Source of the DNA: Micromonospora sp. CCTCC AA 2012012
GTDB taxonomy: Bacteria > Actinomycetota > Actinomycetes > Mycobacteriales > Micromonosporaceae
Direction of reading: 5' to 3'
Length of the DNA stretch: 64,000 bases
Assembly: GCF_040499845.1 (NCBI RefSeq)
Contig: NZ_CP159342.1
Span: 3,720,001 to 3,784,000 of the forward strand
Shown: piece after piece, positions 55,027 to 63,434 of the stretch
Layout: each line of letters opens with the position of its first letter
Numbering within the stretch: position 1 is the first letter of the stretch
Position numbers and translations under genes: made by a program
Notes under the pieces: generated by a model
What the model saw: only the letters and a program-made list of their open reading frames with translations
What the model was told of the DNA's origin: nothing
Database searches by the model: none

Positions 55027-55308
55027 CTACCGATTGGGCGGCGTGGCCGGTGTCCCCCACTTGGCGGCTTCGCCACGGAAGACCAGCCCGCGTCTGCGGA
55101 GGTAGGAGATCAGCTCCTCGCGCTGTTCGGGCGGCAGGTCCGCCGTCACCACGGGAAGGAACTGCGCCTTGTTGAGCCGGAAGAGCAACTGGTCCGGCGC
55201 GAAGAGAGCGCCCAGGCTTCGCGTGCGGAGCAGGGTGCGGCGGCCTGCCCGACGCGTGGCGGCAACGAGTCGGCCGCGGTCAGGCCCGTAGTCGAACCGC
55301 ATGATCAT
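55027..55308 (-). CDS. Short YcxB-like fragment or hypothetical protein
   Basis: Ninety-three residues, beginning MIMRFDYGPDRGRLVAATRRAGRRTLLRTR. The second half (FAPDQLLFRLNKAQFLPVVTADLPPEQREELISYLRRRGLVF) resembles the C-terminal block of YcxB-like proteins, from memory and with low certainty. The family normally has two membrane segments before it, which are absent. It may be a truncated gene. It lies in a stretch of unusually poor gene density with the next remnant. Confidence 0.45.
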   Translation of the reverse strand: MIMRFDYGPDRGRLVAATRRAGRRTLLRTRSLGALFAPDQLLFRLNKAQFLPVVTADLPPEQREELISYLRRRGLVFRGEAAKWGTPATPPNR

Positions 55309-55358
55309 GACTGCGGACGATAGGCGTCAGCCCCTGCACGGCGCCTTCCCCCGAACGG

Positions 55359-55472
55359 CTACCAGTGGGCGCGCAGCACGTCCGGCGAACAGATGTCGAA
55401 GATCCGCTCCAGGTCCGTCGGGGTGTCGGTCCACTCCCGCAGCACCAGGCGTCCCGTCGTGAGCACCGTCAT
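55359..55472 (-). pseudogene. Truncated GNAT acetyltransferase remnant
   Basis: An ATG at 55472 starts MTVLTTGRLVLREWTDTP, the standard opening of RimJ/RimL-type GNAT proteins, continues DLERIFDICS, and after a further seven residues (PDVLRAHW) stops at 55359-55361. The remainder of the acetyltransferase is missing. A deletion or frameshift of a former gene is the simplest reading. Confidence 0.6.
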
Positions 55473-55523
55473 GACGCGCGATCGTGATGCGTGCCCCGGC
55501 CCCGGAGGGGGAAGGAGATCGCG

Positions 55524-56366
55524 ATGGGCGGAGCATGGCAGCGGACGAAGCGGATCACGAGTGCCGCGTTCCGGCCGGTACGGGGCCGGGACCTGTCGCT
55601 GCACGCCGCCGCGATCACCTTCTACGGGGCGATCGCCGTGGTGCCGGTGGCGCTGCTGGCGATCTGGATGACCGGGCTGCTGGCCGGGGACGACCGGGTC
55701 CGGCGGCTCACCTCGTACGCCATCGACACGCTGCCCACCGACATCGGTGCGAACCGGGCGGTGGCCGCGCTGGTCACGGCCGGGCTGGGGTTGACCCCGC
55801 TGCTGGCGCTGGCGTCGCTGCTGCCGGCCTCGCTGTACGGGGAGGGGCTGCGCCGGGCCTTCGTCTCGGTGGCCGAGCCGCACAGCGAGTCGGGGGCCCT
55901 GGTGGGCTGGCGCGGACGGCTGCTGCTGCTGCCGCTGCTCGCCCCCGCCCCGGCCCTGCTGCTGTCGGTGCTGCTGGCGCTGCCGGTCACCACCCACCTG
56001 GTCCAACAGGGCGGCTGGCTCGGCGCGCTCGGCGTGGTGCTCTCCTTCCTGGCCACCTGGCTGGTGCTGACGCCGGTGCTGATGTGGGTGTTCCGGGTGG
56101 TCGGCCCGGCCTCGCCGGACTGGCTCTCGACGCTGGGCATGGGCTCGTTCACGGCGGCGAACCTCTCCGGCTTCCTGCACGGTTTCGTGCTCTTCTGCTC
56201 CCTGCCGCTGAACCTGGGGGTGCCGTTCGGCGGCTTCACCGAGATCGGCGGCGGGGTGGCCGTCCTGCTCTGGCTCTATCTGTTCCACGTGATCGTGCTG
56301 GCCGGCTACTCGGCCACCCTCGCCCTCTCCCGCTGGCGCGCCGCCCGCGCCGCCGCCCGCCCCTGA
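55524..56366 (+). CDS. YihY/BrkB family membrane protein
   Basis: A 280-residue protein with six hydrophobic segments. The family block SLHAAAITFYGAIAVVPVALLAIWMTGL is near the N terminus (about 30-60), and GVPFGGFTEIGGGVAVLLWLYLFHVIVLAGYSATLA near the end. I choose ATG 55524 for the AAGGAG eight bases upstream. BrkB-like proteins are membrane proteins of unknown function, once misnamed RNase BN. Followed by a long palindrome. Confidence 0.88.
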   Translation: MGGAWQRTKRITSAAFRPVRGRDLSLHAAAITFYGAIAVVPVALLAIWMTGLLAGDDRVRRLTSYAIDTLPTDIGANRAVAALVTAGLGLTPLLALASLLPASLYGEGLRRAFVSVAEPHSESGALVGWRGRLLLLPLLAPAPALLLSVLLALPVTTHLVQQGGWLGALGVVLSFLATWLVLTPVLMWVFRVVGPASPDWLSTLGMGSFTAANLSGFLHGFVLFCSLPLNLGVPFGGFTEIGGGVAVLLWLYLFHVIVLAGYSATLALSRWRAARAAARP

Positions 56367-56420
56367 CCCACCCCACCCCCACCCCACCCCGGCCGTCCCC
56401 GGCCTCACCCCCGGGCCGGT

Positions 56421-56475
56421 GATCAAGAGGTTTGCGTCGGGGAGAGCGGTCCCCGGCGACGCAAAGCTCTTGATC
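56421..56475. repeat. Long intergenic palindrome, copy 3
   Basis: Arms GATCAAGAGGTTTGCGTCG (56421-56439) and CGACGCAAAGCTCTTGATC (56457-56475) pair at 18 of 19 positions; the 17-base centre GGGAGAGCGGTCCCCGG can extend the stem. It lies between the BrkB-like and PYROXD2-like genes, both plus strand. Related to copies 1 and 2. Confidence 0.82.
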
Positions 56476-56526
56476 GACGAAGCTGTGCCTCCCGTCGGGG
56501 GGCGCGCGCGGCTAGGGTGATCGGGC

Positions 56527-58128
56527 ATGAGCGAAGCGAGTGAGCTGCCCGCCCGCACCGACGTGGTGATCGTCGGGTCCGGGCACAACGGTCTGGTCTC
56601 CGCGATCCTGCTGGCCCGCGCCGGCCTCGACGTGCTGGTGCTGGAGGCGGCCGACGTCATCGGCGGGGCCACCCGCACCGAGAACCCGTTCCCGAAGGTG
56701 CCGGCGCTGCGCCACTCCACCGGGTCGTACCTGCTCGGGCTGATGCCGCCCGAACTGCTCGCCACGCTCGACGTCCGCATCCCGGTGCTGCGCCGCGACC
56801 CGCACTACTTCCTGCCCACCCCGGGCGGCCCCGGCGCGCCGTACCTGTTGATGGGGAGCGACCACGCGGCCACCCGGCGGCAGCTCACCGAGTTCTTCTC
56901 CCCCGCCGACGTGGCCGCCGACGACGCCATGCAGGCCGAGCTGGCCCAGCTCCGCGAGGACCTGGCGCCGGCCTGGCTGGCCGAGCCGCTGTCGGTGGAG
57001 GAAACCGCCGAACGGTACGTCCGGCCCGCGCTGCGGCAGGTCTTCGTCGACCTGGTCCGCGGCTCGGTCGCCGACCACCTGGCCCGCTTCGACTTCCGCT
57101 CCGAGCTGCTGGTCAGCATGTACGCCGTCACCGACGGCCTCTCCGGGCTCAACGCCGGCCCCGACGACCCGGGCACCGGGCACAACTTCCTGGTGCACAA
57201 CATGTGCCGGCTGCCCGGCTCGGACGGCACCTGGATGATCGCCGAGGGCGGCATGGGCACCGTCTCCCGGACCTTCGCCGAGGCCGCCCGCGCCGCCGGG
57301 GCGACCATCCTCACCGGTACGCCGGTCACCGGCATCACCCTCGACGGCGGCGCGGCCGGCGGGGTCCGGCTGGCAGATGGAAGGGAAGTCGGCGCGTCGG
57401 TGGTGCTCGGGGCCTGCGACCCGTACCGGTTGATGGAGCTGCTGCCCGACGGCGCGCTGCCGGCGCCGCTGCGCGAGCGGATGGCGGCGGTCCGCCGCAC
57501 CGGCACCACGCTCAAGCTCAACCTGGCGCTGACCGGGCTGCCCCGCTTCGGCTGCCTGCCGGCGGACGCGCCGAGCCCGTTCGGCTCCACGATCCACCTG
57601 CTGCCCGGCTCGGCGTCGCTGGTCGGGGCGGGCGGCGAGTCGCCGATGGCGGCGCTGCGTGCCATGTGGGCGGACGTGCAGGCCGGCCGGCTGCCGGCGG
57701 AGCCGACCATCGAGTGGTATCTGCACACCACCGTCGACCCGTCGCTGTCGGACCCGGCCGGGCACCACTCGTCGGCGCTCTTCGTCCAGTCGGTCCCCTA
57801 CGAGCTGGCCGGCACCACCTGGGACGCGGCGCTGCCCGGCTACGTCGAGACGCTGATCGGGATCTGCGAACGCTACGCCCCCGGCACCGCCGACCTCATC
57901 GCCGACGCGGTGCCGCTCCCGCCGCCCGGGATCGAGGCGCACTTCGGCATCACCGGCGGGCACATCCACCACGTCGACAACACCGTCAGCTTCACCGACC
58001 GCATGCCGTATGCGACCGGCGTCGACGGCGTCTACGCCGGCAGCGCGGGCTGCCACCCGGCCGGCAGTGTCATCGGCGCCGCCGGCCACAACGCCGCCCG
58101 CCGCATCCTCGCCGACCTGGGCCGGTAG
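56527..58128 (+). CDS. FAD-dependent oxidoreductase, phytoene desaturase/PYROXD2-like
   Basis: A 533-residue flavoprotein. The dinucleotide-binding motif is TDVVIVGSGHNGLVSAILLARAGLDVLVLEAADVIGG; the C terminus has DGVYAGSAGCHPAGSVIGAAGHNAARRIL. The middle IAEGGMGTVSRTFAEAARAAGATI is typical of the CrtI-related PYROXD2 group. No carotenoid genes lie near, so a carotenoid role is not supported; a general amine or lipid oxidoreductase is possible. It ends three bases from the convergent TMEM175-like gene. Confidence 0.88.
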   Translation: MSEASELPARTDVVIVGSGHNGLVSAILLARAGLDVLVLEAADVIGGATRTENPFPKVPALRHSTGSYLLGLMPPELLATLDVRIPVLRRDPHYFLPTPGGPGAPYLLMGSDHAATRRQLTEFFSPADVAADDAMQAELAQLREDLAPAWLAEPLSVEETAERYVRPALRQVFVDLVRGSVADHLARFDFRSELLVSMYAVTDGLSGLNAGPDDPGTGHNFLVHNMCRLPGSDGTWMIAEGGMGTVSRTFAEAARAAGATILTGTPVTGITLDGGAAGGVRLADGREVGASVVLGACDPYRLMELLPDGALPAPLRERMAAVRRTGTTLKLNLALTGLPRFGCLPADAPSPFGSTIHLLPGSASLVGAGGESPMAALRAMWADVQAGRLPAEPTIEWYLHTTVDPSLSDPAGHHSSALFVQSVPYELAGTTWDAALPGYVETLIGICERYAPGTADLIADAVPLPPPGIEAHFGITGGHIHHVDNTVSFTDRMPYATGVDGVYAGSAGCHPAGSVIGAAGHNAARRILADLGR

Positions 58129-58131
58129 CCC

Positions 58132-58821
58132 TCACCCCGGCTCGGCGGCCTCCCGCCCCGCGGGTGGGAGGTCGCCGGGGCCCCGGATCAGATAGAGCGC
58201 GATCAGCAACAGGTAGGCCAGCAGACTCAGGATCGGGTCGACGAAGACCACCGCGAAGGCGACCAGATAGAGCAGCGGCCCGAGCAGGAACCGGCGGGCC
58301 ACCGCCTTCGCCAGCCGAGGGTCCAGATCCGGGTGCAGCAGGCCGCGCCGGCGTGCCCACCACCAGCTCAGGTTGAAGAACAGCGCCTCACCGAGCACCG
58401 TGCCGACATAGAGCGCGGCGCTCAGCCGCTGTTCGACGGCCGCGCCGCGCAGATTGTCCGACAGCAGGTTCGCGGTGAACGGGATGGCCGCCACGAACAT
58501 CAGCAGCAGCAGGTTCAGCACGAGCAGCATCTGGTCGACCCGGCAGACGTACCGCCACATGTTGTGGTGGGTCAGCCAGACCTGCCCGACGATCCCGAAC
58601 GTGATGACGTACGCCAGGTAGGACCGCCACTCGTGGGCCAGCGCAGCCGCGAGCCCGTGCCCGTTCGGGGCGTCCGGGCTGAACTGGAGCAGCTCGACCG
58701 CCATCAACGTCAGCACGATGGCGATCACCGCGTCGCTGAACGCCTCCACCCGCGAGGCGTCCCGGGCCATCTCGCTGCCCCGCACGAACCGCCGCACCGG
58801 TTCCCTGTCCGCGCCCGTCAC
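58132..58821 (-). CDS. TMEM175-like potassium channel (DUF1211)
   Basis: A 229-residue membrane protein with the family signature RVEAFSDAVIAIVLTLM (RxxxFSD) in the first segment, followed by five segments. Bacterial TMEM175 proteins form tetrameric K+-permeable channels without the usual selectivity filter. Starts at GTG 58821, after AAGGGGGCGGC; ATG 58770 (MARDASRVEAF) is the minimal alternative. Divergent neighbour is the Rieske protein, with about 58 bases between. Confidence 0.88.
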   Translation of the reverse strand: MTGADREPVRRFVRGSEMARDASRVEAFSDAVIAIVLTLMAVELLQFSPDAPNGHGLAAALAHEWRSYLAYVITFGIVGQVWLTHHNMWRYVCRVDQMLLVLNLLLLMFVAAIPFTANLLSDNLRGAAVEQRLSAALYVGTVLGEALFFNLSWWWARRRGLLHPDLDPRLAKAVARRFLLGPLLYLVAFAVVFVDPILSLLAYLLLIALYLIRGPGDLPPAGREAAEPG

Positions 58822-58878
58822 GCCGCCCCCTTCCGACCTCATGGTCACCCGCCGGGGGCGGCGTGCGGGGCGGAACCG

Positions 58879-60459
58879 TCAGCTGACCGCCTCGCCGGCC
58901 GGGGCGGGGGTGTCGGCGTCGACCCGGTGGGCGCGGACCTTGTGGCCGACGCTGGTCAGGCAGCGCCCGCTGGGCAGATCGAATTTCCAGCCGTGCAGCT
59001 GGCAGGTGAGCTGGTCGCCGTCGACGATGCCGAAGCGGCTCAGGTCGGCCTTCAGGTGCGGGCAGCGGCGCTGCACCACCCATCCGTCCAGGGTGATGTC
59101 CTCGGCGTCGACGGCCCGCTCGTGCTCGTCGTACCAGCCCTCGGCGTACTGGAGGCGCTCCTCGGAGAGGCACTTGAAGAAGGCGTAGACGAACTCGTTG
59201 TACTGGCCGATCCGGGCGGCGGAGAACCGGCAGGAGAGGAAGAGCGAGTTGACCCAGTCCACCTCTTCGATGTGCAGCAGGTGCTCGATCAGCGCCCGCT
59301 CGGTACGGAACCGGTAGCGCACCTTCTCGTCCGCGTACGGCCGGACCTCCTTGCCCGGGAAGTCCACCACGATGGATTCGACGCTCTCGCCGTCGTAGCC
59401 GACCAGGTCGAAGCGGACCGGGCCGCCGACGCCCTTGGCCAGATAGATGGACTCGTCGAGCAGCGGCTCGATCCGGCGCTTCATCCCGGCGAGCACGTCC
59501 ACCTCGGGGTGCCGCCAGGACGCCTTCTCCGCCTCGATCACGGGACGCTTGCGCTCCCGCATCTCCTCCAGGTGGGCGACCTTGTTCGCGAAGAACTCCT
59601 CGACCGGCACCGGGTGGGTGGTGGTCGCGCCCTCGGTGGTCACCTCCGCGACGCTGCCGGGCAGCAGCACGATGCCGTTGGTGCCGCCGACCTTCGCGTA
59701 CTCGGACAGGAAGACCGACTGGTCGGGGAAGATGTTGCCCTCGTCGCCGTGGATGTCGTTGAACTGCCACAACGCGTCGTCGAGGAAGCACGGCGGGCCG
59801 GCGATCGGGAAGACGTGGTCGGCCTTCAGGTCGTCGATGTAGCGCCAGGTGCGGTCGAACTGCCGATCCCGCTTCTGCTTGCCGAACGCGGTCTTCGCCG
59901 ACTGCGGCAGCTCGTAGACCATCGGGTACCAGATCGCGCCGGAGAACTGGAGCAGGTGCGCGTGCACGTGACCCAGCTCGGCGAAGACGGTCAGGTCGGT
60001 GGGGCGGGCGTCGTTCTGGTTGAGCAGCCGGACGCCGTCGTACTCCACCCAGAGGGAGGAGTCACCGATCGGGCCGTCGGTCGGGCTGGTCAACGCCTGA
60101 ATCATGATCTTCAGGCCGCCGGGCAGCTCCACGACCTGCTCGTTCGGGGCCTTGAGGAACTTCGTGAAGCCCAGCTCCCGCAGCTCGTCCTCCATCTCCG
60201 AGGTGGGGAACTCGGGCAGCAGGACGGTGGCGTCCTTCGAGACGAAGTCGCGCAGGTGCTTGGCGTCGAAGTGGTCCCGGTGCAGGTGCGACACGTAAAG
60301 GTAGTCGACCTGACCCAGGGTCTCCCAGTCGAGCAGCGAATTGTCGGGGAACGGGAACCACGAGGCGAAGTAGGCCGGATTGACCCACGGGTCGCACAGG
60401 ATGCTGCCCGCGGCCGTGTCGATCCGCATGCTGGCATGCCCCGTACCGGTCACTCGCAC
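58879..60459 (-). CDS. namH: Metallo-hydrolase/Rieske fusion, probable UDP-MurNAc hydroxylase
   Basis: A 526-residue protein. The N-terminal metallo-beta-lactamase-like half contains YVSHLHRDHFDAKHL (about 55-70); the C-terminal Rieske domain contains RRCPHLKADL (about 465) and LTCQLHGWKFDLPSG (about 485), C-x-H and C-x(2)-H for a 2Fe-2S cluster. This order matches the mycobacterial NamH (Rv3818), which makes N-glycolylmuramic acid for peptidoglycan, a trait of Micromonosporaceae. Start is GTG 60459, with GAGGGGG seven bases upstream. I do not see an adjacent ferredoxin reductase. Related CMP-Neu5Ac hydroxylases have the same pair of domains, so the substrate is inference. Confidence 0.8.
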   Translation of the reverse strand: MRVTGTGHASMRIDTAAGSILCDPWVNPAYFASWFPFPDNSLLDWETLGQVDYLYVSHLHRDHFDAKHLRDFVSKDATVLLPEFPTSEMEDELRELGFTKFLKAPNEQVVELPGGLKIMIQALTSPTDGPIGDSSLWVEYDGVRLLNQNDARPTDLTVFAELGHVHAHLLQFSGAIWYPMVYELPQSAKTAFGKQKRDRQFDRTWRYIDDLKADHVFPIAGPPCFLDDALWQFNDIHGDEGNIFPDQSVFLSEYAKVGGTNGIVLLPGSVAEVTTEGATTTHPVPVEEFFANKVAHLEEMRERKRPVIEAEKASWRHPEVDVLAGMKRRIEPLLDESIYLAKGVGGPVRFDLVGYDGESVESIVVDFPGKEVRPYADEKVRYRFRTERALIEHLLHIEEVDWVNSLFLSCRFSAARIGQYNEFVYAFFKCLSEERLQYAEGWYDEHERAVDAEDITLDGWVVQRRCPHLKADLSRFGIVDGDQLTCQLHGWKFDLPSGRCLTSVGHKVRAHRVDADTPAPAGEAVS

Positions 60460-60719
60460 CGCAGTCCCCCTCAAAACGACAATCAAGGTGTACGTCAAGA
60501 CGCTACCGGAGGCAGTCTGGCCACCGCCCCGCGACGCCGGTAGTGCCGTTCCGCCCCGTCGAAGAGGGGTCCAACGGCCCGGGCGCTCCGCCCCTGGCCT
60601 CCCGGCGTCCGGTCCCGCCGCGCCGACGGTCCGCCGGCGATCAGGTCGGACCCTGCGCCGGGCCCGGTGCGGGGCGTGCCAGACTAACCGGAGATCCGAT
60701 TGCGAGGGAAGGACCGACA

Positions 60720-60944
60720 GTGGCAGGAAGCGAGCCGGTAACCGCGCCAGATCAGCACAAGCCCGGGCACCGCAAGTCGGGGCGGATCGGTGCGGTGCTC
60801 TCGGCGGTGGTCTTGGTAGTGATGGCGCTCTGCGGCAATCACGAAGGCAAGGTCGAGGACATCTGGCTCATCGGGATCGCCCTGGTGCTGCTCGCCATCG
60901 TCATCGGCGACTCGGTGCTGCGCCGCAACGGCCTGCGGTCCTGA
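60720..60944 (+). CDS. DUF2631 small membrane protein
   Basis: A 74-residue protein from GTG 60720 with GAAGGACCGACA upstream: polar N terminus with APDQHKPGHRKSGRIG, then two membrane segments (AVLSAVVLVVMALCG and IWLIGIALVLLAIVIGDSVL). DUF2631 proteins occur next to the cdsA-rlmN-dxr region in actinobacteria. Function unknown. The frame upstream (60543) has no domain and is not counted. A terminator follows. Confidence 0.85.
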   Translation: MAGSEPVTAPDQHKPGHRKSGRIGAVLSAVVLVVMALCGNHEGKVEDIWLIGIALVLLAIVIGDSVLRRNGLRS

Positions 60945-60971
60945 CCGGGCCGGATCCCGGACCCGGCAGAC

Positions 60972-61006
60972 ACGAGGGCCCACCCCCGTCGGGGGTGGGC
61001 CCTCGT
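60972..61006. terminator. Bidirectional terminator between DUF2631 and the DivIVA gene
   Basis: Perfect 16-base arms ACGAGGGCCCACCCCC (60972-60987) and GGGGGTGGGCCCTCGT (60991-61006) with loop GTC. The two flanking genes converge on it. The longest perfect GC stem in the eastern half. Confidence 0.85.
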
Positions 61007-61022
61007 CGTCGTCCCGGGCCGG

Positions 61023-62150
61023 TCAGCGGCCGAAGAGGATGTCCTGCACGTCCTTGAGCGCGGCGTCGACCTCGGCCTCGAAGTAGCCACCGGGCACCAG
61101 GGGGAAGCGCAGGGTGTCCAGGTCCTTCGGGTTCACCGGCATCGGGTTGCGCCCCTGCATCCCGCCGAGCAGCGTCTCGAAGAAGCGGTCGACCTGGTCC
61201 GGGTCGTATCCGCTGCCGAAGCGCCGCACCTGGAAGCTGCGTCGGATCTGGTCGACCCGGTAGAGGTCGCTGCCGGGCGGGCCGGCCATCGGCGGGCCGA
61301 CCATGGGCGGGCCACCGACACCGGGGCCACCCATCGGCGGGCCGGACAGCCCCGGCCCCATCCCCTGCTGCGGCAGCGCCGGCGGACCGGCCGGGCCACG
61401 CCCCCGCGGGTCGCGCAGATCCCGGTCGGGCATCCGGATCTCGGCGGTCATGTCGGTACGGCCGTGCCGGCCGGCCTCGAACCCGTCGAAGCGCGGCTCG
61501 TCCTGCCCGCCGTAGCGCGGGTCGTCCTGGGCCCCGTAGCGCGGGTCGTCCTGCGGGCCGTAGCGGGGATCGTCCTGGGCGCCGTAGCCGGACGGACCCT
61601 GGGGCAGGCCGCGCGACGGGGGCGGACCGGCGTGGCCCACCGGACCGCCGTGGCCCATCGGGCCGGGACCGGCCGGGCCGCGCGGCGCGTCGTACCCGCC
61701 ACGGGGGGCGTCGTACCCACCGGCGAAGGCACCGGTCGGCTCGTCGTAGCGGCCGTAGCGGTCGGCGGGCGGGCCGGCCTGCGCCGGCATCGGCCGGGGC
61801 GGCATCGGCGGCTGCGGCACCGGCGACAGGCCACGCTCGTCCCGCATGGGCGGGCCGAGCCGGTCCGCCATCCGGGGGTCGCCACCGCGTGCGCCGGTGG
61901 GGGCACCGCGCTCCTCCAGCTCGGCCAGCTGCCGCTCGACCCGGTCGAGGTGCAGGTCGACCTGCCACTCGTCGTAACCGTTGAAGCGGACCCGGAAGAC
62001 GACGTCGTGCACCTCCTGGGAGGCCACGGGCGCGCCGATCGGCTGACCGTCGAGGGTCGCCTCGACCCGGTCCAGGAAGGCGTCGACCTCGTCGACCTTG
62101 TATCCCCGGCGGAGCGCCTTACGCCGGAAACGCTGACCCTGACTCGCCAC
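61023..62150 (-). CDS. DivIVA-domain repeat protein with a Pro/Gly-rich linker
   Basis: A 375-residue protein with two DivIVA-like motifs: GYKVDEVDAFLDRV (about 16-29) and GYDPDQVDRFFETL near the C terminus. Between them is a low-complexity region with PRYG/QDDPRYG repeats (about 205-230) and PMGGPGVGGPPMVGP. It resembles actinobacterial proteins located beside rlmN and cdsA and suggested to act in polar growth or cell division by coiled-coil or DivIVA interaction. Start is GTG 62150 after AGGAGAC. Not a full DivIVA (no long coiled coil). Confidence 0.82.
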   Translation of the reverse strand: MASQGQRFRRKALRRGYKVDEVDAFLDRVEATLDGQPIGAPVASQEVHDVVFRVRFNGYDEWQVDLHLDRVERQLAELEERGAPTGARGGDPRMADRLGPPMRDERGLSPVPQPPMPPRPMPAQAGPPADRYGRYDEPTGAFAGGYDAPRGGYDAPRGPAGPGPMGHGGPVGHAGPPPSRGLPQGPSGYGAQDDPRYGPQDDPRYGAQDDPRYGGQDEPRFDGFEAGRHGRTDMTAEIRMPDRDLRDPRGRGPAGPPALPQQGMGPGLSGPPMGGPGVGGPPMVGPPMAGPPGSDLYRVDQIRRSFQVRRFGSGYDPDQVDRFFETLLGGMQGRNPMPVNPKDLDTLRFPLVPGGYFEAEVDAALKDVQDILFGR

Positions 62151-62181
62151 TATGTCTCCTGGTCTCGTTCGCTACGCCCGG

Positions 62182-63330
62182 TCACGCCGTTGCCTCGCGC
62201 GGCGCATCGGTGTCCCTGTCCTCGGCGGCGGCGAGCTGCCCACACGCGCCGTCGATCTCGCGTCCCCGGGTGTCCCGCACGGTGGTCGACACCCCGGCGT
62301 CGCGCAACCGCCGGACGAACTCCCGCTCGACCGGCTTCGGGCTGGCGTCCCAACGGCTGCCCGGAGTCGGGTTGAGCGGGATGAGGTTCACGTGGGCCAG
62401 CTTGCCGGCCAGCAGCCGCCCGAGCAGATCGGCTCTCCACGGCTGGTCGTTCACGTCCTTGATCATCGCGTACTCGATCGACACGCGACGCCCCGTCGTG
62501 GCGGCGTAGTCCCATGCCGCGTCCAGCACCTCGGACACCTTCCAGCGCTGGTTGACCGGGACGAGTTCGTCGCGAAGCTCATCATCGGGGGCGTGCAGCG
62601 ACAACGCAAGGGTCACTGAGAGGTCTTCGCTGGCCAGTCGGCGGATGGCCGGCACCAGCCCCACCGTGGAAACGGTGATGTGGCGCTGCGACAGGCCGAG
62701 CCCCTCGGGGGCCGGCGTGACGAGCCGCCGGATCGCCGCGACCACCCGGGAGTAGTTGGCGAGCGGCTCGCCCATGCCCATGAAGACGACGTGCGACAGC
62801 CGCGGCGGGGAGCCGGCGACGGCACCGGAGGCGGCCACCCCGGCGAGGTAGACGGCCTGGTCGACGATCTCCGCGGTGGAGAGGTTGCGGGTCAGCCCGG
62901 CCTGGCCGGTGGCGCAGAACGGGCAGGCCATGCCGCAGCCGGCCTGGCTGGAGATGCAGACGGTGACCCGGTCCGGGTAGCCCATCAGCACGCTCTCCAC
63001 CAGCGAGCCGTCGTGCAGCCGCCAGAGCGCCTTGCGGGTGGCGCCGTCGTCGCAGGCCAGCTCGCGTACCGGGGTGAGCAGGGTGGGCAGCAGCGCGCCG
63101 GCGAGCTTCTCGCGGGTGGCCGCCGGCAGGTCGGTCATCTGGGCGGCGTCGCGCACCAGCCGGCCGAAGTAGTGGTGGGAGATCTGCTTGGCACGGAACG
63201 CCGGCTCGCCCAGCTCGGTGGCGAGCGCCTGCCGACCCGGCAGGTCCAGGTCGGCGAGGTGCCGCGGCGGCATCGCCGGCCGGCGGCCGCGGGCGTCGGG
63301 GTCTACGGAGATCAGGGGGAGGCTCGTCAT
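62182..63330 (-). CDS. rlmN: 23S rRNA (adenine-2503)-C2 / tRNA (adenine-37) methyltransferase RlmN
   Basis: Radical SAM enzyme. A 382-residue protein with the CxxxCxxC cluster in [18 protein letters not shown] (about 125-135), [29 protein letters not shown] and the C-terminal [15 protein letters not shown] with the reactive Cys. Start ATG 63330 is followed by [16 protein letters not shown]. It modifies A2503 of 23S rRNA and A37 of some tRNAs, aiding fidelity. Precedes the DivIVA-repeat gene by 31 bases. Confidence 0.96.
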   Translation of the reverse strand: MTSLPLISVDPDARGRRPAMPPRHLADLDLPGRQALATELGEPAFRAKQISHHYFGRLVRDAAQMTDLPAATREKLAGALLPTLLTPVRELACDDGATRKALWRLHDGSLVESVLMGYPDRVTVCISSQAGCGMACPFCATGQAGLTRNLSTAEIVDQAVYLAGVAASGAVAGSPPRLSHVVFMGMGEPLANYSRVVAAIRRLVTPAPEGLGLSQRHITVSTVGLVPAIRRLASEDLSVTLALSLHAPDDELRDELVPVNQRWKVSEVLDAAWDYAATTGRRVSIEYAMIKDVNDQPWRADLLGRLLAGKLAHVNLIPLNPTPGSRWDASPKPVEREFVRRLRDAGVSTTVRDTRGREIDGACGQLAAAEDRDTDAPREATA

Positions 63331-63434
63331 GGCTGGTCCAGTCTGACACGCCCGGAGCGGGACGCACCCGGCCGTAGGTGCCGAATCGACCCCGACCAGG
63401 CAACCGAGCCGGCTCCGGCGGCGTGATCCATGCC

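Noticed and set aside
58132..60459. Antibiotic biosynthesis gene cluster
   Set aside because: The Rieske/FAD/thiolase genes are scattered, and there is no PKS, NRPS or terpene synthase.
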